Below, piece by piece: positions 53,140-62,067 of a stretch of DNA of 64,000 nt (position 1 is its first letter; each line of letters opens with the position of its first letter). Made by a program: the position numbers and the translations under genes. Location of the stretch: the NCBI GenBank assembly GCA_016875395.1, contig VGRF01000007.1, forward strand, positions 1-64,000, in the 5' to 3' direction. The notes below the pieces were generated by a model, which made no database searches, was not told where the DNA came from, and saw only the letters and a list, made by a program, of their open reading frames with translations. The stretch comes from Deltaproteobacteria bacterium (GTDB lineage: Bacteria; Myxococcota_A; UBA9160; UBA6930).

Positions 53140-54070
53140 CTATGGGGTCGCAGGCTTCGGCGGCGACTTGCGCGCCACCCAGGCCTCGACGGCCTTGCGG
53201 CAATCGTCGAGATCGCGCTGCGTGAGCTGCGTCTCCACGACGATCAGCGCCCGCCGCGCGCTCGGATGACCCGAGCGCGTCGCGATCTCGAGCCAGCGGC
53301 ACGCCTCGACGGGATCGCGCAGGGCACCCTTCGCCTCCGCGTGCAGCGTGCCGATCGCGTACTGCGCGTCCGCACTGCCAGCCTCCGCCGCCCGCCGGTA
53401 CCAGGCGAGCGCCTCGTAGTCGTCCTCGCGCGTTCCGATGCCCATGTCGTGGCGGAAGCCCACTTGGTACTGGTCGATCACGCTGCTCTGCTCGGCGGCC
53501 GCGCGATACCAGCGCAGCGCCTCGGCTGCGTCCGCGGCGACGCCAACGCCGCCATCGAGCCGCTGCGCGATCGCCGACTGCGCCTCGACGTCGCCCTGCT
53601 TCGCCGCCTCGAGGTAAAGCCGCGACGCCTCGGCGTCGTCTTTCGCGACACCGCGGCCCTGGGCATACATGCTCGCTAGCTGACGCTGCGCCGACTTGTG
53701 GCCGAGATCCGCCGCGACCTTCAGCCAGCGCGTGGCGTCACTCGCGCTCGCAGGACTACCGACGCCGAAGTCGACGAGCACACCGAGCCGGTACGCCGAC
53801 TCCGCATGCCCCCTTCTCCGCCGCCGTGCGGTACCAGCGCTGTGCCTCCGCGTGATTCACCCAGGTCCCCTGGCCCGTCTGATACATCTGCCCGACGACC
53901 GACATCGACTCGACATCGCCCGCCTTCGCGCGCTTCAGGCTCTCCGCGAACGCCGCCTCGAAGCCCTGCTGCTGCCTCTCCGCCGTCCGCTCCAGCTCCG
54001 CCACCGGATTCGCCGGCACGCAAGCGAGCGCGACCAGCGCGGCCATTAACAACGCGAGGTAGGCGCGCAT
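53140..54070 (-). pseudogene. SEL1-repeat lipoprotein, frameshifted in a C5/G5 run
   Basis: The gene starts MRAYLALLMAALVALACVPA, a lipoprotein signal (ALAC). TPR-like SEL1 repeats follow: ESMSVVGQMYQTGQGTWVNH, then, after the break, the same frame should read GHAESAYRLGVLVDFGVGS. The coding strand carries GGGGG (53813-53809) where four G's restore the frame, so a one-base indel in a homopolymer, real or a sequencing error, splits the gene. Downstream repeats include SAQRQLASMYAQGRGVAKDD and DAQYAIGTLHAEAKGALRDP. SEL1 proteins scaffold envelope or signalling complexes. Confidence 0.88.
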
Positions 54071-54155
54071 CGAGTACCCCCGAGAGACGAGACGCAGTCT
54101 CGCAAGCCAACGCACTCCTTGGAAGCTCCCCGAACTCTCGAAAGCGCCGGAACGC

Positions 54156-54256
54156 CCTCGAAGTCGAACGCACCTCCAAAGCGTGTCGGCCGAGGCCGCA
54201 AGCGAAGCGCGCAGCAAAGGCCGAGTCTTCGAGGCCGATGCGAAGTAAACAAGGAA
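54156..54256 (+). repeat. Dispersed 3'-end repeat, copy B
   Basis: This matches copy A (12563-12665) in three identical blocks of 16, 34 and 18 bases with the same spacing. Here it lies downstream of the minus-strand HerA-like gene, between its terminator hairpin and the frameshifted SEL1 gene. Read on the minus strand, the last block gives a T-rich tail right after the hairpin at 54259-54277. Confidence 0.85.
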
Positions 54257-54258
54257 AG

Positions 54259-54277
54259 GGCGACCTGCTCGGTCGCC
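54259..54277 (-). terminator. Intrinsic terminator after the HerA-like gene
   Basis: A perfect 7-base stem GGCGACC/GGTCGCC with a 5-base loop lies 12 bases beyond the TAG stop at 54290. On the transcribed minus strand it is followed by CTTTCCTTGTTTACTT, a T-rich tail unusual in this GC-rich sequence and supplied by repeat copy B. Confidence 0.7.
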
Positions 54278-54289
54278 TTGACCTGCACC

Positions 54290-56695
54290 CTAAGCGCGCG
54301 GCACCCAGAGCAACGCGACGCCATCCACGCTGAGGTCGCCCTTTCGCGGCGCGACCGTGATCTCGCTGATCTCGAGCGCCTCGACGCCGCCCGCGGTGCG
54401 GAGCGCGTCGACCTCGGCGTTGAACGCGGCTTCGAGCTCCTTCAGCTGCGCCGCGATCGCCTCGGCGCCCTCCTCCGCGCGCGCGATGTCTTCCTTCTGG
54501 CGCGCGGCGCGGCCCACGCTCTTCGCGACGCTCGCGGCGCGCCCGACGTTCGTGGCGCTTGCGAGCTTGCGCCCGAACAGCGCGCCGAGCACCGACGCGC
54601 CCATCGAGACCGCGGTCTCGAGCTTCTTGCTCGAGTACTCGTCCTTCTCGCGCTCGGCTCGCTCCTCGGCGCGGCGCAGGCGCTCCTGCAGCTGCGCGAG
54701 CTTCGGCGCCCACTTCTGGCGCAGCTTCTCCAGCTCGAGGTCGCGGCTCTCGTGGAGCTTGTCGCGCAGTCGCGCACGGAAGTCCCCGAGTGATTCGCCG
54801 GGGTTCGATGTCGCCTTCAGGGCTCTGCACTCGTAAATCGTGAGCGGGCGCGCCTGGAACAGCTTCGACTCGAGCATCTTCGCCCAGCGCGCGTAGCTCG
54901 CAGGCCGCTCGGCGAGCGCGGGCAGCGGCGCAAACGACGCGCCGGGCGCTGGCCCCGCTGCGAGCGCGGGCTTGCCGGGCAGCTCCGTGAGCGCCTCCCA
55001 CGGCGCATCCGCGCTGGCTTCGTCGAGGCGCGAGCTCAGCGCGAGGCTCTGCCACGTATCGAGCTTTGCGGCGGCGTTCACGTAGTGCGCGCTAGCGGTG
55101 GCGAACAGGTGCGGCTCGTACGCGAGCGCGCCGCCCGTGCCCGTGGCCGGCGCTGCGGCGAAGCGCTCCTCGATGCCCGTGGGCAACGTGGGGCGCGCTG
55201 CGGGCGCCTCCGCGGCAGGAGCCGGAGGCGCGCTCGGCGCGGCCGTAACAACTCCGGGCGCGGCGCTCGGCGCGGGTGTGCTGGGCGCCGTGAGCTTGCG
55301 GATCTGCTCGCGCGTGAGCGGCCCGCGCAGGTACGAGAGCGCCCAGCGCGACTCGAACAGCGTCGGCGCGTCGTCGTGCACGTTGTGCATCAGGAACTTG
55401 CGATTGCCGAGGCCGGCGAGCACTCGCTCCATCGCACCGCGATCGAACGCCTTGCCGGTCGCGGTGCTCGCGCCTTCGAGGCCTTCGAGCACGCGCAGCT
55501 TGTCGCGCTCCGTCTGCAGGCGGCCGAGGAACCACGTGCCGGTGTTGGCGAGGCCCTTGTAGTCGAGGTCGACGGGGTTCTGCGTCGCGAGCATCACGCC
55601 CACGCCGTAGGCGCGCGCCTGCTTCAGCAGCGTGAGCATCGGCTGCTTCGACGGCGGATTCGCCGTGGGCGGGAAGTAGCCGAAGATCTCGTCCATGTAG
55701 AGCAGCGCGCGCAGCGACTGCGTGCCCGGCTGTGCGCGCATCCACGCGATCAGCTCGGAGAGCAGCAGCGTGACGAAGAACATGCGCTCCCCGTCGCTGA
55801 GGTGCGCGATCGAGAGCACGCTGAGGCGGGGCTTGCCCTCGGGCGTGTAGAGCAGGCGCGCGATGTCGAGCGGCTCGCCCTCGAGCCACGCGCCGAAGCT
55901 CGGCGAGGCGAGCAGGTTGTTGAGGTTCATCGCGAGCGCCATGCGCTCTTTGGCGGGATAGAACGACTCGAGGTCGAACACGCCGACGCGCTCGAACGGC
56001 GGCTGCTGAATCGCGCGAATCAGGCTCGCGAGGTCGAGGTTCTCGCCCTTCGACCACGCGGCGTTCACCACGTTCTGCAGCAGGATCGACTCGCGGCTCT
56101 GAATCGGATCCGCGTCGACCCCGAGCAACGCGAGCAAGCTCGCCACCGCGGCCTGAAGGCGCTCGCGCACGGCCTCGGCGTCGCTCGCGAGCGCGGGCGG
56201 CGGCGCGTCGAACGAGCGGAGCAGGCGCAGCGGGCGGCCCGCGGTGGAACCGGGCGTGTAGATCGCGACGTCGGCGGCGCTGCGGAACGCGCCGATGCGC
56301 TCGGGCGCCTGCCCCCAATCCGCGAGCCCTTTGCGCCAGCGATCGGCGACGGTCTTCGCGTAGTCCGCCGGCGTCGCACCCGCGCGCGCAGCCTCGGCGG
56401 GGTCGATCCACGGCGCGAAGTCCTCCGCGCGCAGCTGCGGGAACGTGAGCAGCAGGTTCCCGAGATCGCCCTTCGGGTCGATCGCGAGCGCGGGGATGCC
56501 GTCGATCGCGGCCTCTTCGAGCAGCGCGAGGCAGAGGCCGGTCTTGCCGCTGCCCGTCATGCCCACGCACACGCCGTGCGTAGTGAGGTCCTTCGCGTCG
56601 TAGAGCAGCGGCGCGTCGCTGGGCGCACCGTCCGCACCGATCACGCGGCCGAGGTAGAAGGAGCCGAGCTTCTCGTAGTCGTCTGCGCGCAGCAT
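54290..56695 (-). CDS. HerA/FtsK-like ATP-binding protein
   Basis: An 801-residue ATPase. The P-loop is VCVGMTGSGKTGLCLALLEE (Walker A, about residues 42-61), IPALAIDPKGDLGNLLLTFP lies after it, and ALLYMDEIFGYFPPTANPPS is the Walker B/extended acidic motif. LLATQ-type sensor sequence is MLATQNPVDLDYKGLANTG, and GLGNRKFLMHNVHDDAPTLF follows. The C-terminal third is Ala/Pro linker, then a long coiled coil (LRQKWAPKLAQLQERLRRAE, ERAEREKDEYSSKKLETAV) with a small Gly-rich hydrophobic patch. It resembles HerA/VirB4-type translocating ATPases; cargo is unknown. It is divergent from a HelD-like helicase gene. Confidence 0.9.
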   Translation of the reverse strand: MLRADDYEKLGSFYLGRVIGADGAPSDAPLLYDAKDLTTHGVCVGMTGSGKTGLCLALLEEAAIDGIPALAIDPKGDLGNLLLTFPQLRAEDFAPWIDPAEAARAGATPADYAKTVADRWRKGLADWGQAPERIGAFRSAADVAIYTPGSTAGRPLRLLRSFDAPPPALASDAEAVRERLQAAVASLLALLGVDADPIQSRESILLQNVVNAAWSKGENLDLASLIRAIQQPPFERVGVFDLESFYPAKERMALAMNLNNLLASPSFGAWLEGEPLDIARLLYTPEGKPRLSVLSIAHLSDGERMFFVTLLLSELIAWMRAQPGTQSLRALLYMDEIFGYFPPTANPPSKQPMLTLLKQARAYGVGVMLATQNPVDLDYKGLANTGTWFLGRLQTERDKLRVLEGLEGASTATGKAFDRGAMERVLAGLGNRKFLMHNVHDDAPTLFESRWALSYLRGPLTREQIRKLTAPSTPAPSAAPGVVTAAPSAPPAPAAEAPAARPTLPTGIEERFAAAPATGTGGALAYEPHLFATASAHYVNAAAKLDTWQSLALSSRLDEASADAPWEALTELPGKPALAAGPAPGASFAPLPALAERPASYARWAKMLESKLFQARPLTIYECRALKATSNPGESLGDFRARLRDKLHESRDLELEKLRQKWAPKLAQLQERLRRAEERAEREKDEYSSKKLETAVSMGASVLGALFGRKLASATNVGRAASVAKSVGRAARQKEDIARAEEGAEAIAAQLKELEAAFNAEVDALRTAGGVEALEISEITVAPRKGDLSVDGVALLWVPRA

Positions 56696-56827
56696 CGCGG
56701 GATTACATCGCGCGCGTGGCGGCGGCGGCAACCCAAATCGTGTCGCGAGGGACTCGCGATTCGGCCCCGCCTTGGTTTTCGCGCGCGGCTGAACTACCCA
56801 ACTCCGTTCTTCTGACGCGGAGCTGAC

Positions 56828-58942
56828 GTGCCCGATCGCATCGTGCAGGAGGAGCTGGAGCTGCTCGCGCGGGTTCGCGAGACGCTCGGCGCGAACGCCG
56901 AGCCGCCGCCGCCCAACGAGTCCGGGCTCGTGCAGGACCTGCACGGCATCCGCGATCAGCTGCTCGAAGGTGCGCCCGACCTCTACGACCAGACGCAGCT
57001 GACGCAGCGCTTCCACGTGCAGAGCTCGGTGCTCGATCAAATCCGCAAGTCGCGCGGCGCGCCGCGCGTCGACGGCGCGTCGCCGTACTTCGCGCACCTG
57101 CGCCTCCGCGAAGGCGGGCGCGTGCGCGATCTCTGCATCGGTAAGGCGACGCGCCTCGACCACGGCCTCCGCATCGTCGACTGGCGCAACGCGCCGATCG
57201 CGCAGCTCTTCTACCGCTACCAGCAGGGCGACGAGTACGAGGAGGAGATCAGCGGGCGCGTGCAGGCCGGCCACGTCGAGGCGCGGCGCACGGTGACGAT
57301 TCGCGCGGGTGCGCTCGAGCGCGTCGAGTCGCCCGAGGGCGTGTTCGTGCAGGACGCGAGCGTGGACGAGGGCTGGCGCGTGTCGGCGAAGACGCTGCCG
57401 CGCCTCGCGGGCGGCGAAGGCGCGGCGCTGCGCGTGCAGGAAGGCGAAGGCGGCGCGCGGCGGCTCGGCACCGACCCGAGCGGGCGCGCGCTGCGAGCGG
57501 ACAAGCGCCTGCCGGACATCGCGGGCCTGATCGATCCCGCGCAGTTCGACCTGATCACGCGCCCGAGCGCGGGCCTCGTCGTGATCCGCGGCGCTGCGGG
57601 CTCGGGCAAGACGACCGTTGCGCTCCACCGCATCGCGTACCTCGCCTACGACGACGCGCGCATCGACTCGAACGAGACGCTCTTCGTCGTGTTCTCGCAG
57701 GGCCTGCGCGACTACGTGAGCCACGTGCTGCCCGCGCTCGGCGTCGCGCGGGTCGCCGTGCGCACCTTCCACCAGTGGTCGAGCGAAGTGCGCCGCCGCC
57801 ACTTCCCGGGGCTCGCCGAGAACGTGCGCGACGACACGCCCGCGCTCGTGACGCGCCTCAAACTGCATCCCGCGATGGAGACGGCGCTCGAACGCCAGGT
57901 CGCGCGCGCGCCCGCCCAAGCCACGCGCGGCCGCGTCGTCGACGACTGGATCACGGTGCTGAGCGATCTGCCGTTCCTGCAGAGCGTCTTCGCGGAGGTC
58001 GCGCCGGACGCGTTCCGCGCGGGCCACCTCGAAGAGGCCGTGGCGCATTGCCGGCGCCAGCTCGAGGCGGTGCAGGCCTACATCTCGGGCGACCACGACG
58101 CCGAGGCCGAGCTCGATCCCGAGGACGACGCGCTGTTGTTACGGGCGTGGCAGCTGCGGATGGGGCCGCTGCTCGCGCAGAACGGCGCGCCGCTCGAGCT
58201 GCGCCACATCGCGATCGACGAGGTGCAGGACTTCTCGCCGCTCGAAGTGCGCGTGCTGATCGAGTGCGCGGGCGAGCGCCGCAGCGTGACGCTCGCGGGC
58301 GACACGCAGCAGCACGTGATGCAGGCCGCGGGCTTCACCGATTGGTCGCAGTTCTTCCGCCACCTCGGCCTCGAAGCGGCGCACGTCGACACGCTGCAGA
58401 TCAGCTACCGCTCCTCCGCCGAGATCACGCGCTTCGCGATGGAGCTATTAGGTCAGCTGCGCGAGAAGGACCTCGCCCTGATGACGACGCGCTCGGGCCC
58501 GCCCGTCGAGATCTTCCACTACACCGAGCACGGCGCCTGCATCGCCTCGCTCGCCGATGCGCTGCACGCGCTCGCGAGCGCCGAGCCGCTCGCGTCGGTG
58601 GCCGTGCTCACGCCGTCGCGCGAGCTGAGCGAGATCTACTTCCGCGGCCTCCAGCAGAGCGACGTGCCGCGCCTGCGCTGGGTGCAGCAGCAGGACTTCG
58701 CGTTCACGCCCGGCGTCGAGGTCACCGATGTCGAGCAAGTGAAGGGCCTCGAGTACGACTACGTCGTGCTCGCCGGCTGCGACGCCGCGCACTTCCCGCC
58801 CGACGCCAAGTCGCGCCGCGTCCTTCACGTCGGCGCCACGCGCGCCGTGCACCAACTGTGGGTCACGTGCGTGGGCGAGCCGAGCCGCGTGATCGAGGAA
58901 GCCGAGCGCGCGTGCGCGGTGGGCGGCGTAGAGAGCGCTTAG
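56828..58942 (+). CDS. UvrD/HelD-like superfamily 1 helicase
   Basis: A 704-residue SF1 motor. Motif I is VVIRGAAGSGKTTVALHRIA (about 249-268); motif II is IAIDEVQDFSPLEVR; motif III is SVTLAGDTQQHVMQAAGF; motif IV is LQISYRSSAEITRFAMELLG; motif V/VI are VEQVKGLEYDYVVLAGCDAA and HVGATRAVHQLWVTC. A helical N-terminal arm (IVQEELELLARVRETLGANA) fits HelD/HelR proteins that remove RNA polymerase, as well as UvrD-like DNA helicases. The GTG start is at 56828. It is divergent from the HerA-like gene, 132 bases apart, so they may share regulation. Confidence 0.88.
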   Translation: MPDRIVQEELELLARVRETLGANAEPPPPNESGLVQDLHGIRDQLLEGAPDLYDQTQLTQRFHVQSSVLDQIRKSRGAPRVDGASPYFAHLRLREGGRVRDLCIGKATRLDHGLRIVDWRNAPIAQLFYRYQQGDEYEEEISGRVQAGHVEARRTVTIRAGALERVESPEGVFVQDASVDEGWRVSAKTLPRLAGGEGAALRVQEGEGGARRLGTDPSGRALRADKRLPDIAGLIDPAQFDLITRPSAGLVVIRGAAGSGKTTVALHRIAYLAYDDARIDSNETLFVVFSQGLRDYVSHVLPALGVARVAVRTFHQWSSEVRRRHFPGLAENVRDDTPALVTRLKLHPAMETALERQVARAPAQATRGRVVDDWITVLSDLPFLQSVFAEVAPDAFRAGHLEEAVAHCRRQLEAVQAYISGDHDAEAELDPEDDALLLRAWQLRMGPLLAQNGAPLELRHIAIDEVQDFSPLEVRVLIECAGERRSVTLAGDTQQHVMQAAGFTDWSQFFRHLGLEAAHVDTLQISYRSSAEITRFAMELLGQLREKDLALMTTRSGPPVEIFHYTEHGACIASLADALHALASAEPLASVAVLTPSRELSEIYFRGLQQSDVPRLRWVQQQDFAFTPGVEVTDVEQVKGLEYDYVVLAGCDAAHFPPDAKSRRVLHVGATRAVHQLWVTCVGEPSRVIEEAERACAVGGVESA

Positions 58943-59057
58943 GCGATCGCCGGGCGTGCGAGCTCGCGCAGCGCCGCGCGCGAGCACGACGCCCACCCGG
59001 CAGAAAGCGAGCGCCATCGCGACGACGGTGGCCCGTTGATGGAGAGCTCGGCTCCGC

Positions 59058-59318
59058 CTATTCAGGTCCGCCGCGCCCTCTCGAGTCGCGCTCGCCGAAG
59101 TCCACGCCGCGGGGCTCCCCCGGATTTGGGGAGTCGCCTTGCGGAGTGTCGCCTCGCCCGCTGAGGAACCGCTGGAAGCCGTCCGGACGCAGTTCGTCTC
59201 GCAGCCGCTGCCAGCGGCTCCTGCGTTTCGGTGCGCGGCGCAGAGCGCTGGCGAACCAGGCGAGCGCGAGGATCAGCCCGGCGCCTAACAACACGACTCG
59301 CCAGCCGAGTTCGTCCAT
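59058..59318 (-). CDS. Small single-span membrane protein
   Basis: An 86-residue protein: VVLLGAGLILALAWFASALR is a transmembrane helix, then a basic stretch (RAPKRRSRWQRLRDELRPDG) and a polar, Pro/Gly-rich tail. No family is recognised. LLGAG is coded through a dispersed-motif copy (59286). Confidence 0.6.
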   Translation of the reverse strand: MDELGWRVVLLGAGLILALAWFASALRRAPKRRSRWQRLRDELRPDGFQRFLSGRGDTPQGDSPNPGEPRGVDFGERDSRGRGGPE

Positions 59319-59367
59319 CGCAGGCCTCCGCTGCGCAATGCGCGAGTGAGTCCTTAGCCGCGAAACC

Positions 59368-59877
59368 TCAGAGCGCCCGCTGCCACCACCCGACGTCCCA
59401 GTAGCGCCCGTGCTTGCGGCCTACCTCGCTGTAGCGGGCGACCAGCGCGAAGCCGAGGCGCTCGTGCATGCGCACCGAGGCGTCGTTGGGCAGCGTGATG
59501 CCTGCGAGCAGGCGGTGCACGTCTTCGCCGCGCAGCGCGTCGAAGAGCGCGGCGTACATGCGCGGGCCGATGCCGCGCGCGCGTTCGGCAGCGTCGACGT
59601 AGATCGTGACCTCGACGCTCGTCTCGTATGCGGCCTTCGGGCGGTACTGCATCGAGCTCGCGTAGCCGATCACGCGGCCCGCACGCTCGGCGACGAACAA
59701 CTGGTGCCGCCCGCTCGCCGCGAACTGCGCGAGCCAGGGCTCACGCTCGGCTTCCGTGTACGGCTTCACGTCGAAGGTGATCGCCGTCGTCTCGACGTAG
59801 TGGTTGTAGATCTCGACGATGCGCGCGAGGTCTCGGCGCTCCGCGCGGCGAATCTCGACTGCGAGGTCCGTGCTCAT
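59368..59877 (-). CDS. GNAT acetyltransferase, phosphinothricin-acetyltransferase-like
   Basis: A 169-residue GNAT enzyme. IRRAERRDLARIVEIYNHYV and TTAITFDVKPYTEAEREPWL are PAT/Bar landmarks, the acetyl-CoA loop is VDAAERARGIGPRMYAALFD, and GITLPNDASVRMHERLGFAL follows. The last residues YWDVGWWQRAL are conserved in PAT-like enzymes acting on phosphinothricin or amino acids such as methionine sulfoximine. The start is ATG at 59877. Confidence 0.87.
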   Translation of the reverse strand: MSTDLAVEIRRAERRDLARIVEIYNHYVETTAITFDVKPYTEAEREPWLAQFAASGRHQLFVAERAGRVIGYASSMQYRPKAAYETSVEVTIYVDAAERARGIGPRMYAALFDALRGEDVHRLLAGITLPNDASVRMHERLGFALVARYSEVGRKHGRYWDVGWWQRAL

Positions 59878-60004
59878 GCGCGGAGAGTATGCGCAGCGCG
59901 GGCGCACGAGCCGAGCCGCGTGCAGCGCGACGTGCACGGATCCGCGCGCCGGAGCCGCGGCCGGCGCAATCAGCTTCGGCGCGAGCGCGGCCGATGCGTG
60001 CGCC

Positions 60005-60871
60005 ATGACCGAGTGCCCCAAGTGCGGCTTCGAGACCGGCTTCGAGAGCGAGTGCGCGCGCTGCGGCGTCGTGTTCTCGCGCTGGCGGGCGCCGGCGGTC
60101 GCGACACCCGAAGCGACTCCGGAGCCTTCGCTCGAAGCAGTCGCGGAGCCCGAGCCTGCGCGCGGGCCGCACGTCGATTCGCTCGGCTGGGCGTGCTTCG
60201 GCGGAGGGCTCGTCGCCGCGTTCCTCGCGCTTCAGTTCTGGCCGACGCAGGCCGCGCTCGGCGCGATGACCACGCTCGTTCACGAGATGGGGCACGCCGC
60301 GTTCGGCTGGCTGTTCGGGTACCCGTCGATTCCCGCGTTCGACTTCAGCTACGGCGGCGGCGTCACGCTGCAGCAAGACCGCATCGCGCTGCTCGGCGTG
60401 GGGGTCGCCGCCGCGCTCGCGTACGCCGCGTACGCAATGCGCGAGCGCGCGCCGCTGCGAAACGCCCTGCTCGCGGCGCTGGCGCTCTACGTGCCGCTCG
60501 CGCTCACGCGCGGGCACGAGGCCGCAATCCTCGCGATGGGCCACGGGGGCGAGCTGTGCTTTGCGACGCTCGCGCTGCACCGCGCGCTCTCGGGCCGCGG
60601 CTGCAAGCTCGAAGCGGAGCGCCCGCTCTACGGCCTGATCGGCTGGTTCATCGTGCTCTCCGACGTGCGCTTCGCCTGGCAGCTGCGCACGAGCGCCATC
60701 CACCGCGAGCTCTACGAAGAGGCCAAGGGCGGCGGGCACTGGATGGACTTCTCGCGCCTCGCGAACGAGTTCTTCCACGTGCCGCTCGACACGATCGTGG
60801 CCGTGTTTCTCGCGCTGCTCGTCGTGCCGCCGCTCGCCGCGCTCGCGCTGCAGCGACTGCGGCGCGATTGA
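60005..60871 (+). CDS. Zinc-ribbon plus M50-like membrane protease-type protein
   Basis: A 288-residue protein. The N-terminus has a four-Cys ribbon (CPKCGFETGFESECARCG), then an acidic Pro-rich linker, then a polytopic membrane part with the metal site TTLVHEMGHAAFGWLFGY (HExxH, about residues 92-96), and several more hydrophobic helices. The combination resembles M50/S2P-like membrane peptidases, but the second ligand motif (DG-type) is not evident, so activity is uncertain. Confidence 0.65.
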   Translation: MTECPKCGFETGFESECARCGVVFSRWRAPAVATPEATPEPSLEAVAEPEPARGPHVDSLGWACFGGGLVAAFLALQFWPTQAALGAMTTLVHEMGHAAFGWLFGYPSIPAFDFSYGGGVTLQQDRIALLGVGVAAALAYAAYAMRERAPLRNALLAALALYVPLALTRGHEAAILAMGHGGELCFATLALHRALSGRGCKLEAERPLYGLIGWFIVLSDVRFAWQLRTSAIHRELYEEAKGGGHWMDFSRLANEFFHVPLDTIVAVFLALLVVPPLAALALQRLRRD

Positions 60872-60911
60872 GGCGCACGCGCGAAACTCGGCGCTGCTTC
60901 AGGAGCCGTGC

Positions 60912-62000
60912 GTGAGAGAGCTGCGCGACATCTTGGCGGCCTACGAGCAGCTCGCGGCGCGCGGCGAACGCGGCGTGCTCGCGAGCGTCGCGGGCGTTGC
61001 GGGCTCGACCTACCGGCGCGCGGGCGCGCGCATGCTCGTGCTCGCGGACGACACGATGGTCGGCCTGATCAGCGGCGGCTGCCTCGAGGGCGATCTGCTC
61101 GAGCACGCGCGCGCGGTGCGCGAGACCGGTACGCCGAAGCTCGTGCAGTACGACCACCGCGGGCAGGACGACATCGTGTGGGGCCTCGGGCTCGGCTGCG
61201 CCGGCGCCGTGGACGTGTGGCTCGAGCGCGTCGACGCCACGCAGCCAGGCCCGCTCGCACAGCTCGGCGCGTGGAGCGAGGCGCGCACCAGCGGCGCGAT
61301 CGCGACGGCTCTCGATGGCGCGCGCGCGGGCCAGCGCCGCACGCTCGACGCGCAGGCAGGCTTGTTAGGGACGCTCGCGGTCGCCGAGGTCGACGCCGCG
61401 CTCGAAAACGCGCTCGCGAGCGGCCACGGGCGGCGCTTCACGAGCGCGAGCGGTGAGTCGATCTGGCTCGAGATGGCGCGCGCCCCGGTGCGCCTCGCGC
61501 TGTTCGGCGCCGGCCCCGATGCGATTCCGCTGTCGCGCATCGCGCGCGAGCTCGGCTGGGACGTGGTGGTGAGCGACCACCGTGCGGCCTACGCGGTCGC
61601 CGAGCGCTTCCCCGGCGCCGACGTGCGCCACGTCGAGGTGGCGCAGTCGGTCGTGCGCGCCGCTGTCGATGCGCGCACGCACGCGATCGTGATGACGCAC
61701 CACTACCTGCACGACCGCGCGATCCTCGCCGCGCTGCTCGCGACGCCCGCGCCGTACATCGCGGTGCTCGGCCCGAAGCAGCGCACGCACGACCTGCTCG
61801 CCGAGATCGCCGCGACCGGCCCGCGCGTGGGCGACGACGAGCGCGCGCGCGTGTTCGGCCCCGCCGGCCTCGACATCGGCGCCGACGCGCCCGAGGAGAT
61901 CGCGCTCTCGATCTGCGCCGAAGTGCAGGCCTTCGCGAGCGGCCGCAGCGGCGGCGCCCTGCGCGAGCGCAAAGGCCCGATCCACGAGCCCGCGGCGTAG
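60912..62000 (+). CDS. XdhC-family molybdenum cofactor maturation protein
   Basis: A 362-residue XdhC/CoxI protein that binds molybdenum cofactor and helps insert it into xanthine dehydrogenase-type enzymes. GSTYRRAGARMLVLADDTMV and ISGGCLEGDLLEHARAVRET are N-terminal motifs, and RLALFGAGPDAIPLSRIARE then AIVMTHHYLHDRAILAALLA form the C-terminal Rossmann-type domain. The start is GTG at 60912, after a CAGGAG at 60899-60904. LLGTLAV carries a dispersed-motif copy (61362). The next gene is a MocA-like nucleotidyltransferase, the usual partner. No xanthine dehydrogenase is in this window. Confidence 0.92.
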   Translation: MRELRDILAAYEQLAARGERGVLASVAGVAGSTYRRAGARMLVLADDTMVGLISGGCLEGDLLEHARAVRETGTPKLVQYDHRGQDDIVWGLGLGCAGAVDVWLERVDATQPGPLAQLGAWSEARTSGAIATALDGARAGQRRTLDAQAGLLGTLAVAEVDAALENALASGHGRRFTSASGESIWLEMARAPVRLALFGAGPDAIPLSRIARELGWDVVVSDHRAAYAVAERFPGADVRHVEVAQSVVRAAVDARTHAIVMTHHYLHDRAILAALLATPAPYIAVLGPKQRTHDLLAEIAATGPRVGDDERARVFGPAGLDIGADAPEEIALSICAEVQAFASGRSGGALRERKGPIHEPAA

Positions 62001-62041
62001 CGGTAGTGCCCGCCCGAATCCCCGCGCGACGCAACTACGCA

Positions 62042-62053
62042 GGGTCTGACCCC
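62042..62053. repeat. REP-like GGGTCTGACCCC half-element
   Basis: A short near-palindrome at the XdhC-MocA boundary. Its TGACCCC end resembles the arm ends of the 43.2 kb hairpin. Alone it is too short to be certain. Confidence 0.3.
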
Positions 62054-62067
62054 TTCCGAGCGGCGGG

